From positions 1 to 64,000 of the forward strand of contig SCSX01000012.1 of assembly GCA_004297825.1 (NCBI GenBank): a DNA stretch of 64,000 nt. The letters are read 5' to 3'. Source of the DNA: Spirochaetota bacterium. GTDB lineage: Bacteria > Spirochaetota > UBA4802 > UBA5368. Position numbers and translations under genes: made by a program. This document shows, piece after piece, positions 35,934 through 44,256 of this stretch. Position 1 is the first letter of the stretch, and each line of letters begins with the position of its first letter. Under the pieces are notes generated by a model. That model was not told the DNA's origin. It did no database searches and was given only the letters and a program-made list of their open reading frames with translations.

Positions 35934-36380
35934 TTAAGGTACGGGTTTCACTGGTTTGGTGCTTTTCCAGATTAAATTCCAGATCACCATGCCGTCAGTG
36001 ACGTTCCGGCGCACTGCATGCCGATCATATGGTGCATAGTTATGTACGCTTCTTTCTCCATCGCGCATAAGGTCATCCAGATATCGTTCAACGCCAATCG
36101 CCACGAGATATGAAACAGTGAATTTACTCAGCCTCCTCAGGTCCGCCCAGAACTCGAACTCTTCCGCTTTAAACCGCACCCCAAAACAATGCCACCTCCC
36201 TTCCGGATCGTCCGGCTGATACTTAACCGTTTCAAACCGGGTGTTATAACGAGGCAAGTCACGCATCACGGTCTTGAGGAGCCGAACCACTATATCCCTT
36301 CGCGAAGTTTGTAATTGAAGCGCCGCCTGCGCGAGTTTGCGCATAATATCCGTGTGAACATTTATTGAGGTCCTGGCCAT
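35934..36380 (-). CDS. Ribbon-helix-helix-like protein of unrecognised family (copy 1)
   Basis: 148 residues from the ATG at 36380 (GGAGAAGGAT upstream). The N-terminus, ARTSINVHTDIMRKLAQAAL followed by SRRDIVVRLLKTVMR, has the strand-helix-helix look of MetJ/Arc-type DNA-binding domains. The middle carries TVKYQPDDPEGRW and EFEFWADLRRLSKFTVSYLV. I do not recognise the family. A paralogue with the same blocks is at 56585. Both are single genes on the minus strand, and a role in regulation is inferred only from the N-terminus. Confidence 0.65.
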   Translation of the reverse strand: MARTSINVHTDIMRKLAQAALQLQTSRRDIVVRLLKTVMRDLPRYNTRFETVKYQPDDPEGRWHCFGVRFKAEEFEFWADLRRLSKFTVSYLVAIGVERYLDDLMRDGERSVHNYAPYDRHAVRRNVTDGMVIWNLIWKSTKPVKPVP

Positions 36381-36522
36381 ATCCTTCTCCCCAGAGCGAG
36401 TGGTGAAGCACTTTCTCTCCATACGTTCCTCTCGCGGAAAATATTAAATATTTTTGGGAAAGCTTCAAAATCCGATACGGCTGCAGGGGAAATCAAAGCA
36501 GGACGTGTGCCCGAACAAAAAT

Positions 36523-36578
36523 CGCCCCTCGAATCTGATTTTTTTCAGATTCCGCGGACCGGATTCGTAATAGGGGCG
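36523..36578. promoter_or_regulatory. Nested inverted repeats upstream of the envelope operon
   Basis: CGCCCCT (36523-36529) pairs with AGGGGCG (36572-36578). Inside lies GAATCTG (36531-36537) pairing with CAGATTC (36546-36552) around a T-rich loop. The structure ends 22 bases before the first lipoprotein start. It could be an attenuator or leader structure, or the terminator of a transcript coming from upstream. Confidence 0.4.
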
Positions 36579-36600
36579 TACATGCGTGCGGGAGGTGGAG

Positions 36601-37368
36601 ATGAAATTTAATTCGGCGTTCATGGTGCTGGTATTCCTGGCTGTTTCATGCGCGGGCCGGGGAAGGCTCGACACGCGTCCCTCCGCCGAGAGGGCGGCCG
36701 TGCGGATCGGCGTGCCCGACGGAATCGCGCGCGAAGAATGCAACTGCGCCCACGCGGACCTCGGGAAAGGGGTTCGGGCGCCGATTCGCAGGGTTGCGCT
36801 CAGGTTCGCCCCTTCACCCGGAAACGAAGGCCGCGAAACGCCCGAGGCGGCGTTGTGGCGCGCGCACCTGGAAAAGGAGCTCCTGAGAAAAGGCTTCGTG
36901 GTGTACGAGGAACCCAGGCGCGACACGCTCAGCATCGAGGAGGAGACGCGCCCCGCCCAGAATATCGACGCCTTCGTAATGGTGGACGCCGCCGCGACAA
37001 GGCCCCTGGGCTCGCGGGGGGAGGTCCGGTTCGACGATGGCCCCGACGGGCTCGTCGGCTACGAGTACCGCTACCATGTCGCGGAGATACGGGGCCGTTT
37101 CATGCTCTCGGGCAATGACATTGTCGCGAGCTGTGGTACGTCGCTCTCGAGTTTTGACCTCGCAACCGGCGGCGCCGAATCGGGGATCGAGCTTGCCGGT
37201 GTGTGCGAATACCGGCACTCGGGGAAGCTCGACGCGTGGGTGAAGGACCGCTGGAAGGTGGAATCGGCACGCATCCTCCCGGCCGGGACCGCGCGCGACG
37301 AGGAAGCGGCAAAGGCGGAACTGATCAAGGCGGCCTCGTCGCGCTTCCTTGAGGGGCTCCTTAAATGA
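36601..37368 (+). CDS. Putative lipoprotein, first gene of the envelope/efflux operon
   Basis: 255 residues from the ATG at 36601 (GGGAGGTGGAG upstream). The signal peptide ends at VFLAVSCAG, a lipobox with Cys17. The middle resembles proteins that prepare an outer-membrane assembly (an ALWRAHLEKELLRKGFVVYE segment), but I recognise no named domain. It overlaps the next gene by 4 bases. Confidence 0.75.
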   Translation: MKFNSAFMVLVFLAVSCAGRGRLDTRPSAERAAVRIGVPDGIAREECNCAHADLGKGVRAPIRRVALRFAPSPGNEGRETPEAALWRAHLEKELLRKGFVVYEEPRRDTLSIEEETRPAQNIDAFVMVDAAATRPLGSRGEVRFDDGPDGLVGYEYRYHVAEIRGRFMLSGNDIVASCGTSLSSFDLATGGAESGIELAGVCEYRHSGKLDAWVKDRWKVESARILPAGTARDEEAAKAELIKAASSRFLEGLLK

Positions 37369-37955
37369 AATTCACTGCAATGCTGGCGCTCGTCCTTGCC
37401 GGAATCTCATGCGCGCAACCCGCATCGGTGGGAGACGAGTATTACCGCAGGGGCGTGGAGCTGTATCTGAAAAAGGATCTCGCGGGCGCCCGCGAGTATT
37501 TTTCGCGGAGCCTGGAATGCCGCGGTTCGCGCCCCGGGGCGCGTGTATTTCTCGCGAAGATAAGTTATTTCCAGGGCGAGGACGCGGAGTTCGAGTCCCA
37601 GGCGGAGCGATGCCTCGAAAACGAGGAAACGAAAAGCGAGGGACTCAGACTCAAGGCCCGGTGGCACCTTCGGCGGGGAGAATATGCCGCGGCGAAGGAA
37701 ACGGTCACGAAGCTTCTTGCACGATCGGGGGAGGATACCGTGGGTCTCTATATAGCAGGCTCCGCATCCCTGGGAGAAGGTGACCACGAAGAAGCGATCA
37801 TCGCATTCACCAGGGCGACCAGCGCGTACCCGTATCTGCAGCAATCTCACCGGAAACTGGAAGAAATCTACACGAAGCTGGGGCTCGCGGCGCGCGCGCG
37901 AAAAAACCGCGCCATGGCCGCGGCCATCACGGAATGGGAGAAGGAGGAAAAATGA
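37365..37955 (+). CDS. TPR-containing lipoprotein
   Basis: A 196-residue protein with signal peptide and lipobox (VLAGISCAQ, Cys16). TPR-like helix pairs follow: YYRRGVELYLKKDLAGAREY, then LKARWHLRRGEYAAAKE and LGEGDHEEAIIAFTRAT. It probably acts as a periplasmic scaffold for the efflux complex encoded downstream. It is coupled to both neighbours by 4-base overlaps. Confidence 0.78.
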   Translation: MKFTAMLALVLAGISCAQPASVGDEYYRRGVELYLKKDLAGAREYFSRSLECRGSRPGARVFLAKISYFQGEDAEFESQAERCLENEETKSEGLRLKARWHLRRGEYAAAKETVTKLLARSGEDTVGLYIAGSASLGEGDHEEAIIAFTRATSAYPYLQQSHRKLEEIYTKLGLAARARKNRAMAAAITEWEKEEK

Positions 37956-38425
37956 AACATAAAGCCTGGGCCGCGGCCGTCCTGACCGCGCTGTGCGCAT
38001 GCGGCGGGATGAGCGCGGAATTCGTGCACACGGGGAAAAAATCGGCGCCCCTGGACGTTATCTACGTCACGCATTCGGCGCGTCACGGGGAAACGCCTGA
38101 CGAGGGAACCGGGGAGCTCGCCGAATCGCTCGTGTTTGCCCTGGCGAAGCGCGGTTTCAAGGCGGCGTCGTTCAACGATCGCGGGGAGCGGGCCGAGGGC
38201 TATCGCCATCACGCGGTACTCTCGGTCTTTCAAAATCTCCCAGAGGATATCCTCGGGCGGCGGGGATCGCTGACCGTACACGTACGCATCATCGATGCGC
38301 GCAGCGGGGAGACGGTATCGATGATACGCATGCAGTGCGACGGGTGCGCGCTTCGCGACGGCGGAAGCACAATGCGTGTCGCGGAAAGGCTCGCGGCGGG
38401 GATCGACGAGGCGTCAAGGAAATGA
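37952..38425 (+). CDS. Putative small lipoprotein
   Basis: 157 residues from the ATG at 37952 (GGAGAAGGAGG upstream). The signal peptide ends at ALCACGGM. The body (YVTHSARHGETPDEGTGELA, then LTVHVRIIDARSGETVSMI) resembles lipoproteins that work beside efflux or assembly systems, but the family is not recognised. It overlaps the TolC gene by 4 bases. Confidence 0.7.
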   Translation: MKHKAWAAAVLTALCACGGMSAEFVHTGKKSAPLDVIYVTHSARHGETPDEGTGELAESLVFALAKRGFKAASFNDRGERAEGYRHHAVLSVFQNLPEDILGRRGSLTVHVRIIDARSGETVSMIRMQCDGCALRDGGSTMRVAERLAAGIDEASRK

Positions 38426-39816
38426 AGTCGATGGCGATCATGGCGCTCGCCTTCGCGCTTCTCGCGACACGGGGTTCGTCCCGGGCGGGAGAGCCCGCGG
38501 AGCGCGTCGATGAATCGACTGCGGTCCGGCTTGCCTGCGCACACAGCCGGGAGCTCGCCGCGGCGCGCGCGCGTATGACGTCCGCCCGCATGGCGATCGG
38601 TGAACGATGGCGGGAATTCCTTCCCGCGGCCTCGGTGCAGTATTCGGAAGACGATACGGTAAGCGCCGGGGGGCCCGATACGCGGAACCGGCAGGTGATG
38701 ATGTCCCTCTCGTACGACCTGCACACGGGCGGCGCGACGGTCGACGCGTACGCAATCGCGCAGATCGAGCACCTGGCGGCGCTCGAAAATTACAGGATGG
38801 AACGCGCGGCCCTTTCGCTGGGCGTGAGGAAGGAATACTACGGGCTCCAGGGCGCGGAGGGCGAGGTCTCGATACAACGGGACCTTTTAGAGAGCCTCCT
38901 GGTACAGAGGAAAATCATAGACGAGGAGTCGCGGCAGGGGATGGCGACCGAGCTCCAGCGCGTTCAGGCCGACGCGCGCATCGCCGAGGTGGAGTACGAG
39001 CTCCTTCGGGCCGAGAACGCGTTTCGTACCGGGACGAAAAATTTTCGTCTGCTGATCGGCGCATCGCGGGAGGTTCGAATCGTCCCGGTAACCGCCGGCG
39101 AATCGGATTCGCCGGCGCGTGAAGCGCGCGGGGGAAAGTCCGGGGCTGTCGCCGGGGCGCTCCTTCGCAGGCCCGAGATGCGCATGGCCGGCCTCGCGGT
39201 GCGGAAGGCCCGTGCCGGGGTGCGGCTGGCGCGGGATTACAGTTTGCCCGTTATCCGGTTTACCGGAAGCTACGGCTACCGGGGCGAGCGGTACCCGCTC
39301 GACGACCGTTTTTGGAACGTGGGGATCACCCTGAGCGCATCCCTTTTTGGAAACGGGGTGAGCAGCGGCATGAGTTACGGCGAAGCCGGGTATGGAAAAG
39401 AGAAGAGCGTCGCGCACAACGCCCAGGCGGACATCTTGGACGATCCATCCGGCGCCAGGCGTACCGCGGAGGCAGAGTTTGCGCTGCGGGACGCCATGGC
39501 GGAAATGGAACGTACGCGTATGAAAATCATCGTCGATGTTGAGCGCGCGTGCGACCGCATGGGTGAAACGGCGGAGCTGGTCCGCCTCGCGCGGCTGAAC
39601 GTGTCCCTGCTTGAGCGCCAGGCGGCCGCGGAGGACGCCCGCGCGCGCGTGGGGGATATCGCGCGCTACGAGGTGCTCCGCACCTATGTCGACCTGGCGA
39701 AGGCGCGCCTGAGACTCCAGGCCGCGGTGGGAGAGCGCCGCGTGTCCTTCGCGGAGCTCGATGCTGCGCTCGGGGAAGACGGCGGCAGCGAAACGCCGGT
39801 GGGCGGCGAATTATAA
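38422..39816 (+). CDS. TolC-family outer-membrane efflux protein
   Basis: 464 residues from the ATG at 38422, which overlaps the preceding stop and gives a proper signal peptide (MALAFALLATRGSSRAG). The two repeated long-helix halves of TolC proteins are visible, with LREHS-like elements such as AVRLACAHSRELAAARARM near the N-terminus and LARLNVSLLERQAAAEDARA near the C-terminus. It would form the outer-membrane exit duct for the RND pump encoded downstream. Confidence 0.87.
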   Translation: MKSMAIMALAFALLATRGSSRAGEPAERVDESTAVRLACAHSRELAAARARMTSARMAIGERWREFLPAASVQYSEDDTVSAGGPDTRNRQVMMSLSYDLHTGGATVDAYAIAQIEHLAALENYRMERAALSLGVRKEYYGLQGAEGEVSIQRDLLESLLVQRKIIDEESRQGMATELQRVQADARIAEVEYELLRAENAFRTGTKNFRLLIGASREVRIVPVTAGESDSPAREARGGKSGAVAGALLRRPEMRMAGLAVRKARAGVRLARDYSLPVIRFTGSYGYRGERYPLDDRFWNVGITLSASLFGNGVSSGMSYGEAGYGKEKSVAHNAQADILDDPSGARRTAEAEFALRDAMAEMERTRMKIIVDVERACDRMGETAELVRLARLNVSLLERQAAAEDARARVGDIARYEVLRTYVDLAKARLRLQAAVGERRVSFAELDAALGEDGGSETPVGGEL

Positions 39817-39836
39817 AGGGAGAGGAGGACTGTCGC

Positions 39837-41252
39837 ATGGAAATATCCATTATGGGGATTATGAAGGTGCATCGGCGGAAGGTCGCGCTCGTGCTCTTGG
39901 TTGCGGGCGTGTGCGGCGCAACGGCCGTGTGTTTCCGCGAGGAGGTGCGCGTGTACCTGGGGAACGGCGCCGGACCGCGCGATGGCGTATCAGCGCCCGA
40001 AATCGAGATTATCAAAGCAGAACGCAAGGATGTGACGCTGGAGATCGAGCTCCTGGGGACGGTGAGTTACCGCGACAAGGCGAGCGTCTCTTCCAGGATC
40101 ACGGGTCGTGTAGAGGAAATTTTCGCCGAGCAGGGGGACCGGGTCGAGAAGGGACAGGAGCTTGCGCGCATTGAGCTGCTGCCGCTCGAGCTGGAGCTCA
40201 AGAGCGCGACGGCGGAGCTGAAATCGTCGGAGGCGGCCTTGCGTCTCGCGCGGGAAAAGGAGGAGCGTGCGGCGCGCGAGGTGGAACGGCATCTCCGGGC
40301 GATCAGTCGCGCGCGGGTCGACCTGAACGACAAGTTCGTGAGCTGGAAAAACGCGGACTCCGTCGTCAGGAAGAAAGGGGAGCTCTTCCGCGCGGGAGCC
40401 GTTACCGAAATGGAGCTCGATGCGCTCAAGGCGGGATGGACCACCGCCCAGGCGAAGTACCTCGCGGCGAAAAAGGAATACGAAATTCTTTCCGTAGGAT
40501 ACCGGGACGAGGATGTCCGGAAGGCGGGATACGAGATCCCGGGAGACGAGCGCGCGAGGACCGCGCTGCTTACAAAGCTCAACACGCGGCTCGAGGCCGC
40601 CGAGACGGACGCGGCGCAGAGCGCGATGAACCGCGCCGAAACCGGGGTGGAGATAATCTCCGTCCATATAAACGAGGCGCATATCCGCGCCCCCATCGCG
40701 GGCGTCGTGGCGGTGCGCGCCGTCGAAAAGGGGGAACGGGTGAGGGACGATACGCCGCTGTTTGTCGTCATGAACCTTGCGGAGACGTATGTCATCGCCG
40801 GCGTGGGGGAGAAAGAGGCGGGTAAGATAACGAAGGGACTGGAAGCGCGATTTACCGTGGACGCCCTTCCCGGGGAAAAATTCCGCGGGGAGGTCAGGCT
40901 GGTGAGCCCGGTTCTGGACGCGGGTTCGCGCACCGTCGAGGTGCGCCTGCTCGCGGACAATGCGCGCGGCATGCTCAAGCCCGGCATGTTCGCCCGGGTG
41001 ACGGTCGCGGCCGAGCGGGCCCGGGACGTGCTCCTGCTTCCCCGCGAGGCGTTAGGCGACATGCGTGACGGAGCCTGCGAGGCGTACCTGTTCCGGGAGG
41101 GCTCGCTTCACCGGGTCACGGTGAAAACGGGAAGGGAGTTCGGCGACGAGATCGAGGTGCTCTCGGGGGTAGACGAGGGCGACCTCGTGGCGCGCGGCGG
41201 AAGCCGGCGCTATTCGGACGGTATGAAGGCGCGCGTCGCGAGGGAGGGATGA
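39837..41252 (+). CDS. RND efflux periplasmic adaptor (HlyD/MFP family)
   Basis: A 471-residue membrane-fusion protein. It has an N-terminal membrane anchor (about residues 14-33), a biotinyl-lipoyl-like half-motif (SSRITGRVEEIFAEQGDRVE), a long coiled-coil hairpin (about residues 110-260) and the returning lipoyl half (HIRAPIAGVVAVRAVEKGER). A beta-barrel domain follows, ending with LLLPREAL. It bridges TolC (38422) and the RND proteins (44257, 47368). Confidence 0.9.
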   Translation: MEISIMGIMKVHRRKVALVLLVAGVCGATAVCFREEVRVYLGNGAGPRDGVSAPEIEIIKAERKDVTLEIELLGTVSYRDKASVSSRITGRVEEIFAEQGDRVEKGQELARIELLPLELELKSATAELKSSEAALRLAREKEERAAREVERHLRAISRARVDLNDKFVSWKNADSVVRKKGELFRAGAVTEMELDALKAGWTTAQAKYLAAKKEYEILSVGYRDEDVRKAGYEIPGDERARTALLTKLNTRLEAAETDAAQSAMNRAETGVEIISVHINEAHIRAPIAGVVAVRAVEKGERVRDDTPLFVVMNLAETYVIAGVGEKEAGKITKGLEARFTVDALPGEKFRGEVRLVSPVLDAGSRTVEVRLLADNARGMLKPGMFARVTVAAERARDVLLLPREALGDMRDGACEAYLFREGSLHRVTVKTGREFGDEIEVLSGVDEGDLVARGGSRRYSDGMKARVAREG

Positions 41253-41253
41253 T

Positions 41254-42699
41254 ATGGAAAAAGCCCCTGCGCTGATACTCATGGCGAAAATTTCAATGCT
41301 GCTCCTTGCGGCCGCATGCCTCGGAGCGCTCTTTTCATGTGAGCTTACGACCCGGCCCCCGTCGGTGGAATGGGTACGTCCCTCCGAGGGGGTGTACGCC
41401 TCGCCCGCGGATTTCGTGGAGATACGCTTTTCCGAGAACATGGAACGGGAAAGCGTCGAACGCCTTTTCGGGCTCGCCTGCGAGGGAGCGGAGACGGAGG
41501 GATCCTTTTCGTGGCCGCAGGGCGCGCGGCTCCTGCGCTTTTCTCCTCATAAAGAAATGGAACGCGGAATGTGCATCGTCACCCTGGCCGCGGGGGCGCG
41601 CGACAGGCAGGGCAGTGAAACGCGCCGTGCGTACACCTCGCGCTTTTTCACTTCGAACGATCTTGCCGCGCCCGTGGTGGCGGAGGTCTTCCCGTCGGAT
41701 TCGATCGCGGGGGTCCGGCCGGATACGCGCATACGCATAAGGTTTTCGGAACCCATGGACGCGCGGAGCGTCGAGCGGGGGCTCAGGATGTACCCTTCCG
41801 CGGAGGGGGCTTTTTCCTGGAACGAGGCGGGTGATACGGTCGAGTTCGCCCCGTTTCTGACGCTCGCGTTTCTTACGGAGTACACCGTATCGATCGGGGC
41901 CGAGTGTGCGGACCGGGCGGGCAATCGTATCGGCGCGCAGCGCGATTTCCGTTTCCGTGCGGGGGAAGAGTTCGTGCGGCCGGTGCTCGTAGAGACGACC
42001 AGCCCCTCAACCGCGGAGAACTGGGTCTCGGCGGGGATGTATTCGGAGCATCACGGCCTTGAGACCGATTCCGTGCTGGAGCTCGCGTTCAGCGAGCGGA
42101 TGGACCGGTCAAGCCTCACGGAAGGGTTCGCGCTTACCCCCGCAGCCGCGGCGGTCATGACCTGGGAATCCGATACGCGGGCGGTGATACGCTTTCCCGC
42201 CGGGCTCGAAAACGAAACCCGTTACGAAATGCGCATAACGGAATCGGTGAAGGACGCCGCCGGGAACCCGCTCGAGTCCGCGTTCACCGCGTACTTCCAC
42301 ACAGACGGGGAGGATTCCCGCGCGCCCGCGGTGAGCGCGGCATCCATCGCGCATGACGGCGGGCCGACAGGACTTATCCACATGGGGCTTGCCCTGCCCG
42401 ACGGGAACATCCTCGTCGATTCCACGGCCGTCTTCGATCTGGTCTTCTGCACCGACATGCGGCGCGCGAGCGTACCCGAGAACGTATCGATTGTGTACGT
42501 TAACGGCGCGGACCCCAATTTCAGCGGCGCAATCAGGCGCTACGAGTGGAGCGGCCGCACGCTCCGGCTGACCGTGGGCTCGCTGCGGCGCGACAACCTG
42601 TACGAGCTGCGCCTGCGCGGCGGCGCCGACGGCATCACGAGCGCAACGGGCGCGACCCGGAGCGGGGACATCCGGTATTTTTTCAGGTTCGGGGAGTGA
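41254..42699 (+). CDS. Lipoprotein with bacterial Ig-like (Big_5-type) repeats, copy 1
   Basis: 481 residues with a lipobox at CLGALFSCEL. It carries at least four Ig-like modules of the SbsA/Big_5 kind, each opening with a phrase like VEIRFSENMERESVERLF or IRIRFSEPMDARSVERGL. GGAGGGATGAT precedes the start, only two bases after the adaptor stop. It is probably anchored in the outer membrane, possibly a surface or periplasmic accessory of the pump. Together with the protein at 42704 it forms a paralogous pair. Confidence 0.85.
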   Translation: MEKAPALILMAKISMLLLAAACLGALFSCELTTRPPSVEWVRPSEGVYASPADFVEIRFSENMERESVERLFGLACEGAETEGSFSWPQGARLLRFSPHKEMERGMCIVTLAAGARDRQGSETRRAYTSRFFTSNDLAAPVVAEVFPSDSIAGVRPDTRIRIRFSEPMDARSVERGLRMYPSAEGAFSWNEAGDTVEFAPFLTLAFLTEYTVSIGAECADRAGNRIGAQRDFRFRAGEEFVRPVLVETTSPSTAENWVSAGMYSEHHGLETDSVLELAFSERMDRSSLTEGFALTPAAAAVMTWESDTRAVIRFPAGLENETRYEMRITESVKDAAGNPLESAFTAYFHTDGEDSRAPAVSAASIAHDGGPTGLIHMGLALPDGNILVDSTAVFDLVFCTDMRRASVPENVSIVYVNGADPNFSGAIRRYEWSGRTLRLTVGSLRRDNLYELRLRGGADGITSATGATRSGDIRYFFRFGE

Positions 42700-42703
42700 C
42701 GGA

Positions 42704-44254
42704 ATGAAAATGAATGATTGCGGCCGCTGTGTGCGCGCGGCGGGTTTGCTAATCACGCTTGTCCTGGTGTGTGCCGGATGCGACCGGCTTCCGGATATGG
42801 GCCAGCCGCGCGTGGTGGATATTTTCCCGGCGAACGGGGCCCGGGACGTCCCGGCTGGTACTCGAATAGTCGTGAGCTTTTCCGAGGAGATGGACAGGGC
42901 CTCCGCGGCGAACGCGGTGCGCGTAAGTTCGGGAGACAGGACCGTGGAATGCGCACCCCGATGGGAGGGCCGCGTGCTTCACCTGGAACCGCGTACGACC
43001 CTGACACATGGTCAATATCGCATAACGGTGAGCAGCGGCGCCGAGGACGCGCACGGCAACGACCTCGAATGCGCGGTCGTATCGGAATTTTTCGCGGGGA
43101 ACGATTTCGTCTCTCCGCGCGTCGTGTCCGTGAGCCCGGCGGACGGCCACCAGGGGACACCGGATGCGATCGTAATCAGCTTTTCGGAACCGGTCCGGGA
43201 TGAAAGCGTAGCGGCGGGGGTGACCCTGTCCCCCGGGACGGCGCTTCTCAGGGAGTATTCGCCGGATGGGACCGTGCTCACACTGCGCCCGTATTACGGG
43301 TTCGAACCGGGGACGCGTTACACGCTGCGCGTTTCTCGCGAGGTATGCGATCTGAAGGGAAATCCCCTTATCGATGAATGGACAAGCGGGTTTGTGGCCG
43401 GTTCGGATATCGAGCCTCCCTGTCTGGAGTGCGTATCGGATCCCGGGCCGGGCATCTATGCGGTAAGGGAGGGGACGCGCGCCCGCCTGAGCCCGGACAA
43501 CTCCGTGATGGGGCTCATGGAAAAGGACGCGGATCTTGAAATATTTTTTTCCGAGCCCATGGATCGGGATGGAACGGCGGACGCTATAAGCATCAGTCCG
43601 TCTATGGGAACAGTCGCAACATGGAGCACGGACGGGCGCGGGGTGACACTCGGACGCGCGCACGGCGAGTTTTACGAACCCATGACCTGGTATACGCTCG
43701 TGGTACGGTCAGGCGCATCGGACCCCGCCGGAAATCCGCTCGGGACCGATCACACCTACCGGTTCCTGATCGACGGTCCGCGCTCGATTCCGCTTGCGCT
43801 TAACGGGAGCCCCGTATTTCAAATCCCTGCGGACGGGGGAGCGCCGCGTGCGCTCCTCGAGGACGCGTGCATCCGGCTGGACGACGCGTACGCGACGGAG
43901 AAAACGATCGGCGGGCTGGGCGAACGGGTGATCGTGTTTCGCGTCGTGTTCCGCAGGGAGGACGGATCGGCGCCGGTTGCGGGAATAGACCCGGTCGCGG
44001 CGGCCTGCGCGGTGTCGTTCGAAAGCGAGACCTACTTCGGGGAATCCGGGAGCGGGATCACGCCGCGCACATGGAAGATTATACCGGTAAAAAGTGCGCC
44101 GGCCGCACCCGTGGACGACGCGATCGACATCCATCTCTACAGGCTGGAGGCGGGACATTACTACCGGCTCCGCGTACGGGGCTCGCGCGAGGGAGTCCGC
44201 GACGGCGCGGGGAATTTCCTCCGCGCGGATTTTACCGTCTACTTCAACAGCTGA
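42704..44254 (+). CDS. Lipoprotein with bacterial Ig-like (Big_5-type) repeats, copy 2
   Basis: 516 residues with a lipobox at LVLVCAGCDR. Three Big_5-like modules are recognisable (IVVSFSEEMDRASAANAV, IVISFSEPVRDESVAAGV and LEIFFSEPMDRDGTADAI), followed by a distinct C-terminal domain of about 150 residues. It is the paralogue of the preceding gene and ends 2 bases before the RND gene. Placement between adaptor and pump genes suggests that it belongs to the same machine. Confidence 0.85.
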   Translation: MKMNDCGRCVRAAGLLITLVLVCAGCDRLPDMGQPRVVDIFPANGARDVPAGTRIVVSFSEEMDRASAANAVRVSSGDRTVECAPRWEGRVLHLEPRTTLTHGQYRITVSSGAEDAHGNDLECAVVSEFFAGNDFVSPRVVSVSPADGHQGTPDAIVISFSEPVRDESVAAGVTLSPGTALLREYSPDGTVLTLRPYYGFEPGTRYTLRVSREVCDLKGNPLIDEWTSGFVAGSDIEPPCLECVSDPGPGIYAVREGTRARLSPDNSVMGLMEKDADLEIFFSEPMDRDGTADAISISPSMGTVATWSTDGRGVTLGRAHGEFYEPMTWYTLVVRSGASDPAGNPLGTDHTYRFLIDGPRSIPLALNGSPVFQIPADGGAPRALLEDACIRLDDAYATEKTIGGLGERVIVFRVVFRREDGSAPVAGIDPVAAACAVSFESETYFGESGSGITPRTWKIIPVKSAPAAPVDDAIDIHLYRLEAGHYYRLRVRGSREGVRDGAGNFLRADFTVYFNS

Positions 44255-44256
44255 AC

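Noticed and set aside
43867-44256. 5' extension of the first RND frame
   Set aside because: It overlaps the Ig-like lipoprotein gene; RND proteins begin at MHIQEFFVRRP (44257).
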